A stretch of 64,000 nucleotides of DNA from a bacterium (GCA_905221145.1 CAJNCA010000002.1:350217-414216); one strand, 5' to 3'; shown: positions 30,539-39,536, counted from the stretch's first letter. Notes: generated by a model from the sequence alone, not told the origin. A program made the numbers and translations.

Positions 30539-30826
30539 ATGCCCGTAAGAAAATTACAGTCCTATGAGGTAGACTATCAAGAAGAATTAAGCCAACAGGT
30601 TCCTCGATATCAAGATTATACACCTGAAGCGCAATCTGATGCCAATCTCAAGGAAATCCTATTTTTTGTTAATATCGCTGTTTTTTGTATCTGTATTGCT
30701 ATCTTTAGTTTTATCTTTTTAGCATTAAAATTTTCAACTGCTCTTGCCTTTGCCGCAGCAATCGGATCCAGCTTACTTGTTTTAAAAATTCAACGAACTA
30801 TTATCAAACGAAAACGTAGAAGATAA
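30539..30826 (+). CDS. DUF3270 small membrane protein
   Basis: 95 aa. A hydrophilic N-terminus (about 1-38) is followed by two membrane segments (about 40-62 and 65-82) and a strongly basic tail IKRKRRR. It matches the streptococcal DUF3270 family, function unknown. AAGGAGAG ribosome-binding site. It is transcribed towards ciaH and ends in a bidirectional terminator. Confidence 0.8.
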   Translation: MPVRKLQSYEVDYQEELSQQVPRYQDYTPEAQSDANLKEILFFVNIAVFCICIAIFSFIFLALKFSTALAFAAAIGSSLLVLKIQRTIIKRKRRR

Positions 30827-30830
30827 ATCC

Positions 30831-30861
30831 AAAATATCGCCCCAGCTGGAGCGATATTTTT
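30831..30861. terminator. Bidirectional terminator (DUF3270/ciaH)
   Basis: AAAATATCGC-N10-GCGATATTTT stem with T-runs on both strands. Confidence 0.88.
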
Positions 30862-32194
30862 ATTTTTTCTTTTTCGATGGTGTGTGTATGGCAATCTTCA
30901 CTTCAAAGATTGTTCCCTTTGGTTTATTATCTTTGACAGTAATGGTTCCTTTTAGCGCATCTACAATTTGCTTGGCTAAGGATAATCCTAAACCAAAACC
31001 ACCTTTTTGGCGGGTTCTAGCCTTGTCTACTCGATAAAAACGATCAAAAATTTTCTTCTTATCTTCTGTTGAAATACCGACTCCATTGTCGGAAACTAGC
31101 AAATACAGATTACGATCAGTCGCTGAAATCATAAAATCAATTTCACCATCCTCCTCAGTATATTTGATAGCATTATCAAACAGGATGGTCATCAATTGTT
31201 TCAAAAGAAGCTGATCTGTGACAATCGTTCTATGAATGCGATTTTCAAAACGGAAGACACGGTCATTTTCAGAAGCAATCATCTCATAGTTTGTGAAAGT
31301 CGTATTGAAAAAACTAGTTGGAACTTCTGCAAGTTCTGGCTTAATTCCATCATCTCGTCGAGCTAAGTTCAACAAGTTTGTCGTCAAAAACCGCATATTT
31401 CGGACTTCTTCCAAACTCGATGCAATGCTTTCACTCACATCCATAATGGTAGCTTCTGGCTTCCGGAAAAGGGTCTCTAAACGATTTTGCAAAACAGCAA
31501 GTGGAGTTCGTAACTCATGACTGGCATTTTCCACAAAGGACTGCTGCTTCTGCATACTTTCAAGCAGAGGCCGAACACTGACTCGAGCTAGATAGAGACT
31601 GGCGAGCAAAGACAAAATCCAGAAACTAGCCATCACAACCACAATCAGTTGCTCATGCTTTTGACTGGCCTGCTCCAACTGACTGGTATTAATCAAGACA
31701 GCCGCATACTTAATATTGGTTGAAACCGAACTGATATTGGTTTCCATCAAAATCATGCGATAGATTTCTTCCTGTCCATAGCTATTAAAAACCTGAATTT
31801 GATAGATATGGCCTAGTTCTTTCTTCTCTAGCTTAATCTTATCCAATCCCAAAAATCGATTTCCAGAAAGGAGCTGGGTAAAATTCTTATCAAAAAGAAT
31901 AACCTCCGTATTGGAACTGACATTGGGTTTTATCTCAGTCTTGCTAGTATCTGTAGCAGCATTCTCTAAATCTTTAATCTCTTCTGTTGCCCTATTTACC
32001 GCAAGCTGAATAACCGCCTGAGGATTGTTACTCAGTCCATGGAGCGTATCATCCACCGAAGTATAGAGACTCGAATGCATAACCTGCAAAATAATCAGAG
32101 TCATGGTAGAGAAAATCAAGGTGAAGACACCAAAGTTGCGGATAAAGTAACTAAAGTCATCCGCATACCATGTTTTTTTTAGTTTACTGAACAT
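30860..32194 (-). CDS. ciaH: Sensor histidine kinase CiaH
   Basis: 444 aa. Two membrane segments (about 20-42 and 185-206) flank an extracytoplasmic sensor domain. H-box [18 protein letters not shown] near 220, N-box FDNAIKY, G1 DNGVGIS and G2 [10 protein letters not shown] are intact. Partner of CiaR; controls competence, beta-lactam tolerance and stress in pneumococcus. It overlaps ciaR by 11 nt. Confidence 0.95.
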   Translation of the reverse strand: MFSKLKKTWYADDFSYFIRNFGVFTLIFSTMTLIILQVMHSSLYTSVDDTLHGLSNNPQAVIQLAVNRATEEIKDLENAATDTSKTEIKPNVSSNTEVILFDKNFTQLLSGNRFLGLDKIKLEKKELGHIYQIQVFNSYGQEEIYRMILMETNISSVSTNIKYAAVLINTSQLEQASQKHEQLIVVVMASFWILSLLASLYLARVSVRPLLESMQKQQSFVENASHELRTPLAVLQNRLETLFRKPEATIMDVSESIASSLEEVRNMRFLTTNLLNLARRDDGIKPELAEVPTSFFNTTFTNYEMIASENDRVFRFENRIHRTIVTDQLLLKQLMTILFDNAIKYTEEDGEIDFMISATDRNLYLLVSDNGVGISTEDKKKIFDRFYRVDKARTRQKGGFGLGLSLAKQIVDALKGTITVKDNKPKGTIFEVKIAIHTPSKKKK

Positions 32195-32858
32195 CTTTTA
32201 AAATATACCCAACACTACGCAAGGTTTGCAAATTCTCTGCAAAAGTGGTTCCTTTTAATTTCTTACGGACTTTTGAAACATAGACTTCGACAACCGAAAT
32301 CGTTGTATCACTATCAAATCCCCATAGACGGTCAAAAATCTGAGTCTTCGGCAAAATAACATTTTGATTTTGAAGGAAATAAACTAGTAAATCAAATTCT
32401 TTCCCCAGCAATTCGACAGGAGTATCTTCGACTTTAACGGTATTGGTTGACAAATTAACCACAATATTTCCATAAGTCAAGGTGTTTTCATTAAACTTAC
32501 CTGAACGTTTAAGAAGAGCCTGAATCCGCATTTTGAGTTCTTCTAGGTAAAAAGGTTTGGTCAGATAATCATCCGCTCCTAGTTCAAATCCATGTCCCTT
32601 GTCATCCAAACTTTCCTTAGCAGTCATAATTAGAACTGGGGTCGTAATTCCCTTTTCACGCAATTCTTTCAAGACTTGGAAACCATTTTTTTCTGGCAAC
32701 ATCAAATCGAGCAAAATCAAGTCATAGACGCCACTCTCAGCTTCGTAGAGACCTTCTTCTCCATCAAATACCTGCATGACATCCGCAAAATCGTCTAAAA
32801 AGTCAAATACTGAATTTGACAGGCCTAGGTCATCCTCAACTAATAAGATTTTTATCAT
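32184..32858 (-). CDS. ciaR: Response regulator CiaR
   Basis: 224 aa, OmpR family, from the ATG at 32858 with AAGGAGGAG upstream; in-frame sequence back to 32924 crosses the promoter and is rejected. Receiver with VEDD at 8-11 and phospho-acceptor in [10 protein letters not shown] near 51; winged-helix C-terminus with [11 protein letters not shown]. Autoregulation is supported by the CiaR-type repeat at 32899-32915. Confidence 0.96.
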   Translation of the reverse strand: MIKILLVEDDLGLSNSVFDFLDDFADVMQVFDGEEGLYEAESGVYDLILLDLMLPEKNGFQVLKELREKGITTPVLIMTAKESLDDKGHGFELGADDYLTKPFYLEELKMRIQALLKRSGKFNENTLTYGNIVVNLSTNTVKVEDTPVELLGKEFDLLVYFLQNQNVILPKTQIFDRLWGFDSDTTISVVEVYVSKVRKKLKGTTFAENLQTLRSVGYILKDVQ

Positions 32859-32882
32859 GAGAAACTCCTCCTTATTAAGACC

Positions 32883-32888
32883 ATTATA
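32883..32888 (-). promoter_or_regulatory. -10 box of the ciaRH operon
   Basis: Minus-strand TGG-TATAAT, 10 bp downstream of the CiaR repeat. Confidence 0.7.
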
Positions 32889-32898
32889 CCAAATTTGC

Positions 32899-32915
32899 CT
32901 TAAAAAAAACTCAAC
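32899..32915 (-). promoter_or_regulatory. CiaR direct-repeat binding site
   Basis: Minus strand GTTGAG-TTTTT-TTTAAG, one mismatch from the NTTAAG-N5-NTTAAG pattern known for CiaR promoters; it sits 10 bp upstream of the -10 box and takes the place of a -35. Confidence 0.7.
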
Positions 32916-32948
32916 TCTCTGCATTTTACATGAGATAGCTGAGTTTTA
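32904..32948 (-). terminator. pepN terminator, overlapping the CiaR site
   Basis: Imperfect stem AAAACTCAGCTATCTC / GAGAGTTGAGTTTT on the minus strand, then eight T. Confidence 0.7.
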
Positions 32949-32954
32949 TTTTGA

Positions 32955-35501
32955 TTATTTAGTTCCGTATTGAAGAACAACTGCTTCCACTGCAGCTTTT
33001 TCGCGGTTAATCAAGTCAACACGCGCTGCAATTTCCTTGATTCCCATGCCGATATTACGGCTAAGAGCAAGATCAGAAAGTTGTGGCTCAAAGAACTCCT
33101 TGTATTCCGCCAAGCGTTGTTCTGTCTTAAATACATGAGCAGGAAGGATAACAAAGCTATCAAAGCTCATATCTCCACCAAGAGCTGCCTTGATCCAAGC
33201 CCAGTTTTCACGAGCCCAAGACCAAGCTGTTTCCTGAGTTGCTTGATGGTTTAAGAACTGGAAGTACCAAGCAGACAGGTCTTGTGGTTTGACCACAAAT
33301 TTGTCCTTCCAAGAAGCAATCAAGGTTTGGATATTGTCCGCATCTTTACTGTAGGCAAGAGCTGCTGCCAACTGACGTTTAAAGACAGCATCTGTTGCGT
33401 GCGTATAAGTATCAAGATAAAGTGCTAACAAGTCTTTGGTCTCATGATGTTTCATTTCATTGATGAGAACTTGTGAGCGAATGGCTGCTGGAAGTCCTGC
33501 AAGTTTCTGCTTGTGAGCCGCGAAGATTTGGCTAGCAACTTGACTAGCTTCTGCATCATTTGAGCGAATCATCATAGAAATGGCCAACTGACGAACCAAT
33601 TCATCCTCATCTGATTCTCCATCATTAGCTTCAAAACTAAGACGGTCATAGTTGTGACGAGCCAATTTAGCAACTAGTGCTTTGAAGGCTGTTTCAGCTT
33701 CTGTTCCTTCATCGATAAAGCGCTCAAGTGCAGAAATAACTTGAGAAACAGCTGAAACCACAAGGTAAGACTCTTCCTTGGCAAGTTTATCAAGGACTGG
33801 GAGCAAGTCAGCATAAGAAATGTGCCCTGCTTCAGCAAGCAAGCGACGTTCTTGGACGATTTGCAGTTTGCTTGTGTTATCAAGCTCAACTAGGTCAGCA
33901 AGAACAGCATCTAACAAGTCTCCTTGATAGTCTGTAATGTAGTGAGCTGTATTTTCAGTGTTTAGGCGAAGAGCACCTTTGTTTTCAGCAAGAAGAGCTG
34001 CATAGCCAGGGATTTCGATACTTTCAGTCTCAAGTGTATCAGGCAATCCTTTCCAGTTGCTGTTGAGTGGCACCACCCAGAAACGGTTCTTGTCTTCGTG
34101 CTCACCGATGAAGAATTGTTTTTGTGAAATCTTCAAGACATCATTTTTAACTTTGACAGTAAGAACTGGGTAACCAGGTTGTTCCAACCAAGAATCCATG
34201 AAGGCTGCGACATCACGTCCTGACGCTTTACCAAGGGCATCCCAAAGGTCACGACCAATTGTATTACTGTATTGGTGTTTTTCAAAGTAGGCATGCAAAC
34301 CTTTAGCGAAATCAGCATCTCCTAGCCAACGGCGAAGCATGTGCATGAGACGGCTTCCTTTGGCATAGACGATAGCCCCGTCAAAAAGCGTATTGATTTC
34401 ATCTGGGTGTTTGACTTCAACGTGAACAGACTGTACGCCATCCGTCGCGTCACGTTTCAAGGCAGACGGAACACCACCTGTTTGGAAATCTTCAAAGATA
34501 TTCCAGCTTGGCTCGATGGCATCCACACAGACGTACTCCATCATGTTGGCAAAACTTTCATTGAGCCAAAGATCATCCCACCATTTCATAGTCACGAGGT
34601 TACCAAACCATTGGTGAGCCAACTCATGGGCCACAACAAGGGCAACTTGTTGACGGCTGGCAAAGGTAGAGTTCTCATCCACAACCAAGTAAACTTCACG
34701 GTAGGTCACAAGACCCCAGTTTTCCATAGCTCCAGCTGAGAAGTCAGGAAGGGCGATGTGGAGAGATTGAGGGATTGGGTACTTGACTCCGTAGTAATCT
34801 TCGTAAAACTCGATAGAGCGAACAGCAATGTCCAGTGAGAAATCAAGGTTAGATAGTGGGTGGGCTTTGGTTGAGTAGACACCTACGAGGGTACCGTTTT
34901 TAGTTTTAGCCGTCACACCTTGCAAATCACCAGCAACAAAGGCCAACAAGTAAGAAGACATGCGAGGTGTTGTTTCAAACTTCCAAATACCTGTTTCTTT
35001 ACGGTTTTCAACATCAATCTCAGGCATGTTTGACAAGGCCAATTCACCTTCTGCTTGGTCAAAACGTAGAGAGAGGTCAAAAGTCGCTTTGGCTTCAGGC
35101 TCATCCACACACGGGAAGGCTTCGCGCGCAAAATGGCTCTCGAACTGAGTAGACAAGACTTCCTTCTTGACACCATCAACTGTGTAATAAGAAGGATAAA
35201 TCCCTGTCATGTTGTCTGTGATTTTACCAGAAAAGGTAAGAACCACTTCAACTTGACCAACCTCAGCCAATTCGATATGAAGGGCTTCATTTTCATGGTC
35301 AACTGTAAATGGACGAGCTTGACCTGCAACTTCTACAGAAGCGATTTCCAAGTCTTTTTGATGAAGGGAAATACGGTCACTCTGTGCTTGACCAGTAATG
35401 GTCACCTTCCCAGAAAACGTCTTGGCCTCACGACTCAAGTCTAAAAATAAATCATAATGTTCAGGAACAAATTGCTTAATAAAATGTTCAACTGCTTGCA
35501 T
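32955..35501 (-). CDS. pepN: Aminopeptidase N (M1 family)
   Basis: 848 aa zinc metallopeptidase. Exopeptidase motif GAMENWG near 256 and zinc site HELAHQWFG near 290, with the third ligand Glu in LNESFANMMEY 18 residues on. The C-terminal helical ERAP1-like domain is complete. Cytoplasmic; releases N-terminal amino acids from peptides. It has its own leader containing a 16-bp inverted repeat and ends in a terminator upstream of ciaR. Confidence 0.96.
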   Translation of the reverse strand: MQAVEHFIKQFVPEHYDLFLDLSREAKTFSGKVTITGQAQSDRISLHQKDLEIASVEVAGQARPFTVDHENEALHIELAEVGQVEVVLTFSGKITDNMTGIYPSYYTVDGVKKEVLSTQFESHFAREAFPCVDEPEAKATFDLSLRFDQAEGELALSNMPEIDVENRKETGIWKFETTPRMSSYLLAFVAGDLQGVTAKTKNGTLVGVYSTKAHPLSNLDFSLDIAVRSIEFYEDYYGVKYPIPQSLHIALPDFSAGAMENWGLVTYREVYLVVDENSTFASRQQVALVVAHELAHQWFGNLVTMKWWDDLWLNESFANMMEYVCVDAIEPSWNIFEDFQTGGVPSALKRDATDGVQSVHVEVKHPDEINTLFDGAIVYAKGSRLMHMLRRWLGDADFAKGLHAYFEKHQYSNTIGRDLWDALGKASGRDVAAFMDSWLEQPGYPVLTVKVKNDVLKISQKQFFIGEHEDKNRFWVVPLNSNWKGLPDTLETESIEIPGYAALLAENKGALRLNTENTAHYITDYQGDLLDAVLADLVELDNTSKLQIVQERRLLAEAGHISYADLLPVLDKLAKEESYLVVSAVSQVISALERFIDEGTEAETAFKALVAKLARHNYDRLSFEANDGESDEDELVRQLAISMMIRSNDAEASQVASQIFAAHKQKLAGLPAAIRSQVLINEMKHHETKDLLALYLDTYTHATDAVFKRQLAAALAYSKDADNIQTLIASWKDKFVVKPQDLSAWYFQFLNHQATQETAWSWARENWAWIKAALGGDMSFDSFVILPAHVFKTEQRLAEYKEFFEPQLSDLALSRNIGMGIKEIAARVDLINREKAAVEAVVLQYGTK

Positions 35502-35522
35502 AATTTTCTCCTATCTAAGTTT

Positions 35523-35538
35523 AAGAGCTAGAGCTCTT
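35523..35538 (-). repeat. Perfect inverted repeat in the pepN leader
   Basis: AAGAGCT-AG-AGCTCTT, between the -10 box (TATAAT, 35558-35553) and the pepN start. It may be an mRNA hairpin or an operator. Confidence 0.5.
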
Positions 35539-35625
35539 CTTCAAACAAACTTATTATATCATGTTTTGCCTAAGAAAAAAGGATTGGACGGCGATTTCCA
35601 AAACTTTCTTCCTTCTATTATCTGT

Positions 35626-36066
35626 CTACAGAGGGTAGACCTTGCGAAATTCTTCTAAAACAACCTTGCTATTAGGCGTAAAAGTCAGTCCTGCCTCCCT
35701 CATCCACTCGGTGAAACAGTCTTCATGAACCTGGCGCCAATAGGCTAAAGATTTGTCTCCTTCACCTTCCTTAAAGGCATGGTCCGCAGAAACTTGATTG
35801 AAAGGCTGAACGGAAACCTTGGTAATTTCGACAATGCAGACAGCCTGATTTTGACTATCTAAAATGACATCGAAGGTCCCTTTTTGTGGAAGAGGTTCGT
35901 CTTCTAGTGCGTAGAGGTCATAGGCTGAGGCGGTTGCAGTCTTTTCGCCTCTTAGAACCAAGTCTGCCAAGTGATCTGCTTCCACTCCAAAAGCCCAGGC
36001 ATCTATCTCATCTCCGATAGAAGGATTGATTTGCTTGTAGGCATTCCACATTTCTTGAGGTGTCAT
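35626..36066 (-). CDS. ASCH domain protein
   Basis: 146 aa. ASCH (PUA-like) fold: FGVEADHLADLVLRGEKTATASAYDLY is the GxKxxT-type core loop near 26-52, followed by VCIVEITKVSVQPF. Such domains bind RNA or modified nucleosides; some are N4-acetylcytidine amidohydrolases. Its ATG overlaps the PEP-domain gene stop as ATGA, the last gene of the Tad2-like operon. Confidence 0.88.
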   Translation of the reverse strand: MTPQEMWNAYKQINPSIGDEIDAWAFGVEADHLADLVLRGEKTATASAYDLYALEDEPLPQKGTFDVILDSQNQAVCIVEITKVSVQPFNQVSADHAFKEGEGDKSLAYWRQVHEDCFTEWMREAGLTFTPNSKVVLEEFRKVYPL

Positions 36067-36911
36067 GGGTTGCTCCTTTGTAATTTTTTACTTACTTCTT
36101 TTACACGTTTGAGGTGGTCTGGATGGTCAATCTCTAAATCAAAAATCTCTGGAATAGAACTATAGTGGATAATGCACTTGATACCAATCAGATTCATTTT
36201 TTGTATGAACGAAGTATTCAGATAACCTGCCACAGCAAAGTCTATCTTTTTCGTCCTTGCTTTATCCTGCATCTGTCTCAGCATATCTAACATTATTGGA
36301 CTTTCCATATCATGCCATTGACTATTTCTCACAGTCGCAAAAACAAAGGAAGTCAAATCATTCATTCCAACTACAATCTTTGAAATGCCCGTTTCCATTA
36401 TTCTGTCCAAGTCAAAATATGCTGACGGTAATTCAATCATCGTGCCAATTTTTCCAGTAAAACCATGCTGATGTAATACTGTAATAGTTTGCTCTAACTG
36501 CACAGCATCATTCACAAAAGGAAAAATAACAGACAGATTGGGATTGGTTTGATAAACTTCTGTAACGACATTTGCCTCAGCCTGAAATTCATCCAGACAC
36601 GCTAGTAAACGCCTAGTCCCTCTATAACCAAACAAAGGATGACGTTCGTCAAAATGCTGTTTTGTTCCATCTAAACAATTGGCTTCTGTATTCGTTAATT
36701 CAGAAAAACGATACCAGACTTCTTCATCTGAGTACAAGGAGCAGATAGTATCTAGATAATCTTTTACAAATTGCTGACAACTTGGTAATAGGATGTTTTG
36801 ATTGAGCTCTCTCAACAAATATTCCCCACGAATCATACCTATGTGGTGCAATAACTGAGGATAAATTTTTTCAAGAATTTTTTCGCCACTCAGAGCTAGT
36901 TGGTTTCTCAT
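36063..36911 (-). CDS. Stand-alone PEP-utiliser C-terminal (TIM barrel) domain
   Basis: 282 aa; starts at the second of two tandem ATGs (36911), which has the better spacing from AAGGTG. It resembles only the PEP/pyruvate-binding barrel of PPDK, PpsA or enzyme I: IGMIRGEYLL near 24, HPLFGYRGTRRL near 91, IGTMIELPSA near 155 and VVGMNDLTSF near 180. There is no phosphohistidine or ATP-grasp domain. The loop that should hold the catalytic Cys (usually GxCGE) reads VAGYLN. Probably binds a PEP-like ligand without phosphotransfer, or does something new. It overlaps the Nudix gene by 41 nt. Confidence 0.75.
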   Translation of the reverse strand: MRNQLALSGEKILEKIYPQLLHHIGMIRGEYLLRELNQNILLPSCQQFVKDYLDTICSLYSDEEVWYRFSELTNTEANCLDGTKQHFDERHPLFGYRGTRRLLACLDEFQAEANVVTEVYQTNPNLSVIFPFVNDAVQLEQTITVLHQHGFTGKIGTMIELPSAYFDLDRIMETGISKIVVGMNDLTSFVFATVRNSQWHDMESPIMLDMLRQMQDKARTKKIDFAVAGYLNTSFIQKMNLIGIKCIIHYSSIPEIFDLEIDHPDHLKRVKEVSKKLQRSNP

Positions 36912-37389
36912 CATTCACCTTCCAATTCATATACAAGGTCTTGTCCAGTTCTGGAAATCCTAATAATTCAGACTTAACCTTCAAGACTAATGGCGATGCA
37001 TTTTCTTCTGTGATTTTTTGAATATCCATCCAAACATATCCCAGTGAATCATTAACACCATCATAGATAGCTTCAGAAATAGTAACTTGAGGTGCCTCCT
37101 CATTCATTTCAACATCATACAATGCCATGATATGATGAACCATAAAATTTGTTAACTCTTCCCTGACGAAAACATCGTAGATTCGAGGATTGGAGTAGCT
37201 TCTAACAGTAAATCCTGTCTCTTCCATAACTTCTCTAATCAGCGTTTCCGTCAGTCCTTCACCAAGTTGCTGACTACCACCGGGAAGGTCTAACCTATTT
37301 TTGTAGAGACCTGCTGTTTTTTGAATACAAAGAAGGTAACCATGTTTATAGCAAACACCGTAGACTCCAAAGTGATTTTTGATTTCCAT
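36871..37389 (-). CDS. Nudix hydrolase
   Basis: 172 aa. A complete Nudix box lies at residues 37-60 (GGSQQLGE... then REVMEETGF). The leading FGVYGVCYKHGYLLCIQKTAG and the LPGG are typical of MutT/ADP-ribose-type Nudix enzymes, but the substrate cannot be read from sequence. Third gene of the Tad2-SDR-Nudix-PEP-ASCH operon; starts 10 nt after the SDR stop. Confidence 0.88.
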   Translation of the reverse strand: MEIKNHFGVYGVCYKHGYLLCIQKTAGLYKNRLDLPGGSQQLGEGLTETLIREVMEETGFTVRSYSNPRIYDVFVREELTNFMVHHIMALYDVEMNEEAPQVTISEAIYDGVNDSLGYVWMDIQKITEENASPLVLKVKSELLGFPELDKTLYMNWKVNDEKPTSSEWRKNS

Positions 37390-37399
37390 CCAACTACTC

Positions 37400-38098
37400 C
37401 TACTTCAAAGACCAGCCACCATCAATAGTCAATATTTGTCCTTGCATGGCGCTCGCTTTCCCACTTGCTAAGAAAAGGCTGATCTCTGCTACTTCCTCTG
37501 GCTCGATCCAGCGTTTGATTGGCGTTTCACTAGCCACCCAGTCCGCTAAGCCACCTGGCTCAAAGTCCGCAGCAGTCATACCCGTCTTGACGGCACCCGG
37601 AGCAATTCCAAAGACCTGAATCCCAGCTTCTGCATAGTCTAAAGCCAACTGCTTGGTAAATCCAGCCAAGGCGTGCTTCGAAGAAGTATAGGCGTGTCCA
37701 CCGCCACCAGCTAGGCTCGAAGCTATGGAGCACATATTGATAATAATTCCTTTTTTATTCTCCAGCATTTGTGTCAAATAATAACGAGTCAACTCAACAG
37801 GAGTCACATAGTTGATTTCAAAAATCTCTTGAATTTCCTGCGCCGTTTGTTCCAAAAGTGGTTTGTAATCATCCAAAACTCCAGCAGTATTGCACAAAAC
37901 ATCAACCTGAGGACACCAGTCAAAAATAGTCTCCAAGTCCAAGGTCAAATCTCTCTGTAAAAAGTGGAAATCACCCTGTAAAAGTGGATTTTCACCTTGG
38001 TCAATTCCATAAACTTGATAGCCATTCTCTAAAAAGAGGCAAGCTTGAGCTAATCCGATACCTGAGCTCACCCCTGTAATGAGTACACGTCTAGTCAT
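37400..38098 (-). CDS. Short-chain dehydrogenase/reductase
   Basis: 232 aa classical SDR. NAD(P)-binding TGVSSGIG near residues 8-15, CNTAGV near 88, catalytic Ser in INMCSIASSLAGGGG and YxxxK in AYTSSKHA near 155, and a C-terminal GQILTIDGGWSLK. Closest to 3-oxoacyl-ACP reductase-like SDRs of unknown substrate. Its ATG overlaps the Tad2-like gene by 8 nt. Confidence 0.9.
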   Translation of the reverse strand: MTRRVLITGVSSGIGLAQACLFLENGYQVYGIDQGENPLLQGDFHFLQRDLTLDLETIFDWCPQVDVLCNTAGVLDDYKPLLEQTAQEIQEIFEINYVTPVELTRYYLTQMLENKKGIIINMCSIASSLAGGGGHAYTSSKHALAGFTKQLALDYAEAGIQVFGIAPGAVKTGMTAADFEPGGLADWVASETPIKRWIEPEEVAEISLFLASGKASAMQGQILTIDGGWSLK

Positions 38099-38327
38099 GC
38101 ACTTCTACCCAATCTGTTGCCAAAACATCACAAGGTGTTGGGCTCCACATAGAAAAACCTTCTCCCTCCCCAGACACGTTGATTAGGAAATAGGGCGTCA
38201 CTTCAAGTGCAATCCCGTTTTGTTCAATGGTGTCAAAAAGTTGGACATAGTTTTCCGCCCCTCCCCAACCAGTACGTACATATTTTTTCTTAGCCTTTAA
38301 CCCAGGCAGGATTTCTTCAAATGTCAT
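38091..38327 (-). CDS. DUF2829 / Tad2-like protein
   Basis: 78 aa from the ATG at 38327 (AAAGGAG upstream). Sequence MTFEEILPGLKAKKKYVRTG, then WGGAENYVQLFD, PYFLINV and a terminal MWSPTPCDVLATDWVEV follow the DUF2829 pattern. The family includes phage Tad2, which sequesters cyclic ADP-ribose signals of Thoeris immunity. Here it is chromosomal, first gene of a five-gene operon. Whether it binds such nucleotides is not shown by the sequence. Confidence 0.85.
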   Translation of the reverse strand: MTFEEILPGLKAKKKYVRTGWGGAENYVQLFDTIEQNGIALEVTPYFLINVSGEGEGFSMWSPTPCDVLATDWVEVHD

Positions 38328-38360
38328 GTTATTCTCCTTTAATTCTACATTCTTCATTTA

Positions 38361-38366
38361 ATTATA
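38361..38366 (-). promoter_or_regulatory. Extended -10 box of the Tad2-like operon
   Basis: Minus-strand TGT-TATAAT directly after the upstream gene's terminator; no -35 is visible. Confidence 0.5.
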
Positions 38367-38368
38367 AC

Positions 38369-38394
38369 AAAAAACCGCTTTGCAACGGCTTTTT
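38369..38394 (-). terminator. Terminator of the PadR operon
   Basis: Minus strand AAAAAGCCG-TTGCAAAG-CGGTTTTTT. Confidence 0.75.
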
Positions 38395-38408
38395 GACTAT
38401 ATTTCACT

Positions 38409-39212
38409 TCATACTATCTTCTTAAACCCACGGAAAAAGAGAAAGATACCAATAAAGAGGACAGCTAAAGGAATGATTTTTGTGAGGAAAGTATTTGAAA
38501 TACCCATCCACTCATAGTAACGGAGCAGAGAACCTACAATAAGGTGGGCAACAATCATACTGTTAAAGGGACGAAAAACCGATTCTTTCCAATTCCAAAT
38601 ACTGATGACTAGGGAAATCGTAAAGACAGATAAACTATCCCAGGGAGCCGGAAGATTTAAGACTCCTTCTTGTATGAAACTTCCTATTCCTACATATCCT
38701 AGAACGACTAGCAGAACAAGAATTCCAACGACAATATAAGTGCCAATTTTCTTCTTAGGAGAATCTTGGACTAGCCCCCAACGTAAGATTGTGGCCACAA
38801 GTCCAAATCCAATCAGAAAAAGAATCAGTTGCCCTAAAAACGTGAGCAAATTAACTGTTAAGAGAGAGCCTTTCGAAAAATCGCTTAATAGTTGATAATA
38901 ACGTAATACCGCTAGGACAAGGATTGGCGTCAACAGTGACTCCTTGATAGAACTGCGTGGTGCTTCCTTGAGAATCTCTTTCATTATTTTTTTAGGATTC
39001 TTACCTAGATAATCCTCTGCACTCATACCATCTCGTTCTGCTTCTGAGAAATCTAGCATCATCAAATAGATCTGCTCTCTGAGGTAGTCTTCATCATAGA
39101 GAAATCCAGCAAGATTAAAACTTTCCCACAGCTCCTCAAAATACTGCTGATTGTTCTCAGAAAACTCATGCAACAAAGCGTTTGTTTCTTCATAATACTT
39201 CATTTTCTTCAT
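38409..39212 (-). CDS. PadR-associated membrane protein
   Basis: 267 aa. A soluble helical N-terminus (about 1-90; LREQIYLMMLDFSEAERDGMSAEDYLGKNPKKI) resembles the HAAS/DUF1048-like domain that accompanies PadR regulators. It is followed by about five membrane segments. It starts 3 nt after the PadR gene. Probably a partner or target of that regulator; molecular function unknown. Confidence 0.75.
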   Translation of the reverse strand: MKKMKYYEETNALLHEFSENNQQYFEELWESFNLAGFLYDEDYLREQIYLMMLDFSEAERDGMSAEDYLGKNPKKIMKEILKEAPRSSIKESLLTPILVLAVLRYYQLLSDFSKGSLLTVNLLTFLGQLILFLIGFGLVATILRWGLVQDSPKKKIGTYIVVGILVLLVVLGYVGIGSFIQEGVLNLPAPWDSLSVFTISLVISIWNWKESVFRPFNSMIVAHLIVGSLLRYYEWMGISNTFLTKIIPLAVLFIGIFLFFRGFKKIV

Positions 39213-39215
39213 GGT

Positions 39216-39536
39216 TTAACCCCCATTCTTAATCCCTTCTACTTTTTGACTCAAATCATCCCATTGTTGCCAAAAGACCGAGACACGCTCTTCTCCTTCT
39301 TTGGTTAACGAAAAATACTTCCGATCTGGACCATCTGGCGACGGACGCATGTCGCCTCTTATCCATTGATTTTTTTCTAACTTTTGCAACAAAGGATAAA
39401 TAGTTCCTGGAACGATAGTATCAAATCCAGCCTCTCTCAGAGTCTGAACCAACTCATAACCATATCGCTCTTTTTGACCAATCATATCCAAGACACAACC
39501 TTCAAGAACACCTTTTAACAGCTGAGTTTCTTTCAT
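39216..39536 (-). CDS. PadR family transcriptional regulator
   Basis: 106 aa from the ATG at 39536 (AAAGGAG upstream). Winged helix with the family core LKGVLEGCVLDMIGQKERYGYELVQTL (7-33) and PGTIYPLLQKLEKNQWI. Autoregulation is suggested by the palindrome TAGTATACTA on its -10 box. It forms a two-gene operon with the membrane protein downstream. Confidence 0.92.
   Translation of the reverse strand: MKETQLLKGVLEGCVLDMIGQKERYGYELVQTLREAGFDTIVPGTIYPLLQKLEKNQWIRGDMRPSPDGPDRKYFSLTKEGEERVSVFWQQWDDLSQKVEGIKNGG

Noticed and set aside
34341-34739. A 132-codon open frame antisense to pepN
   Set aside because: It overlaps the conserved zinc-binding region of pepN and lacks a promoter or ribosome-binding site.
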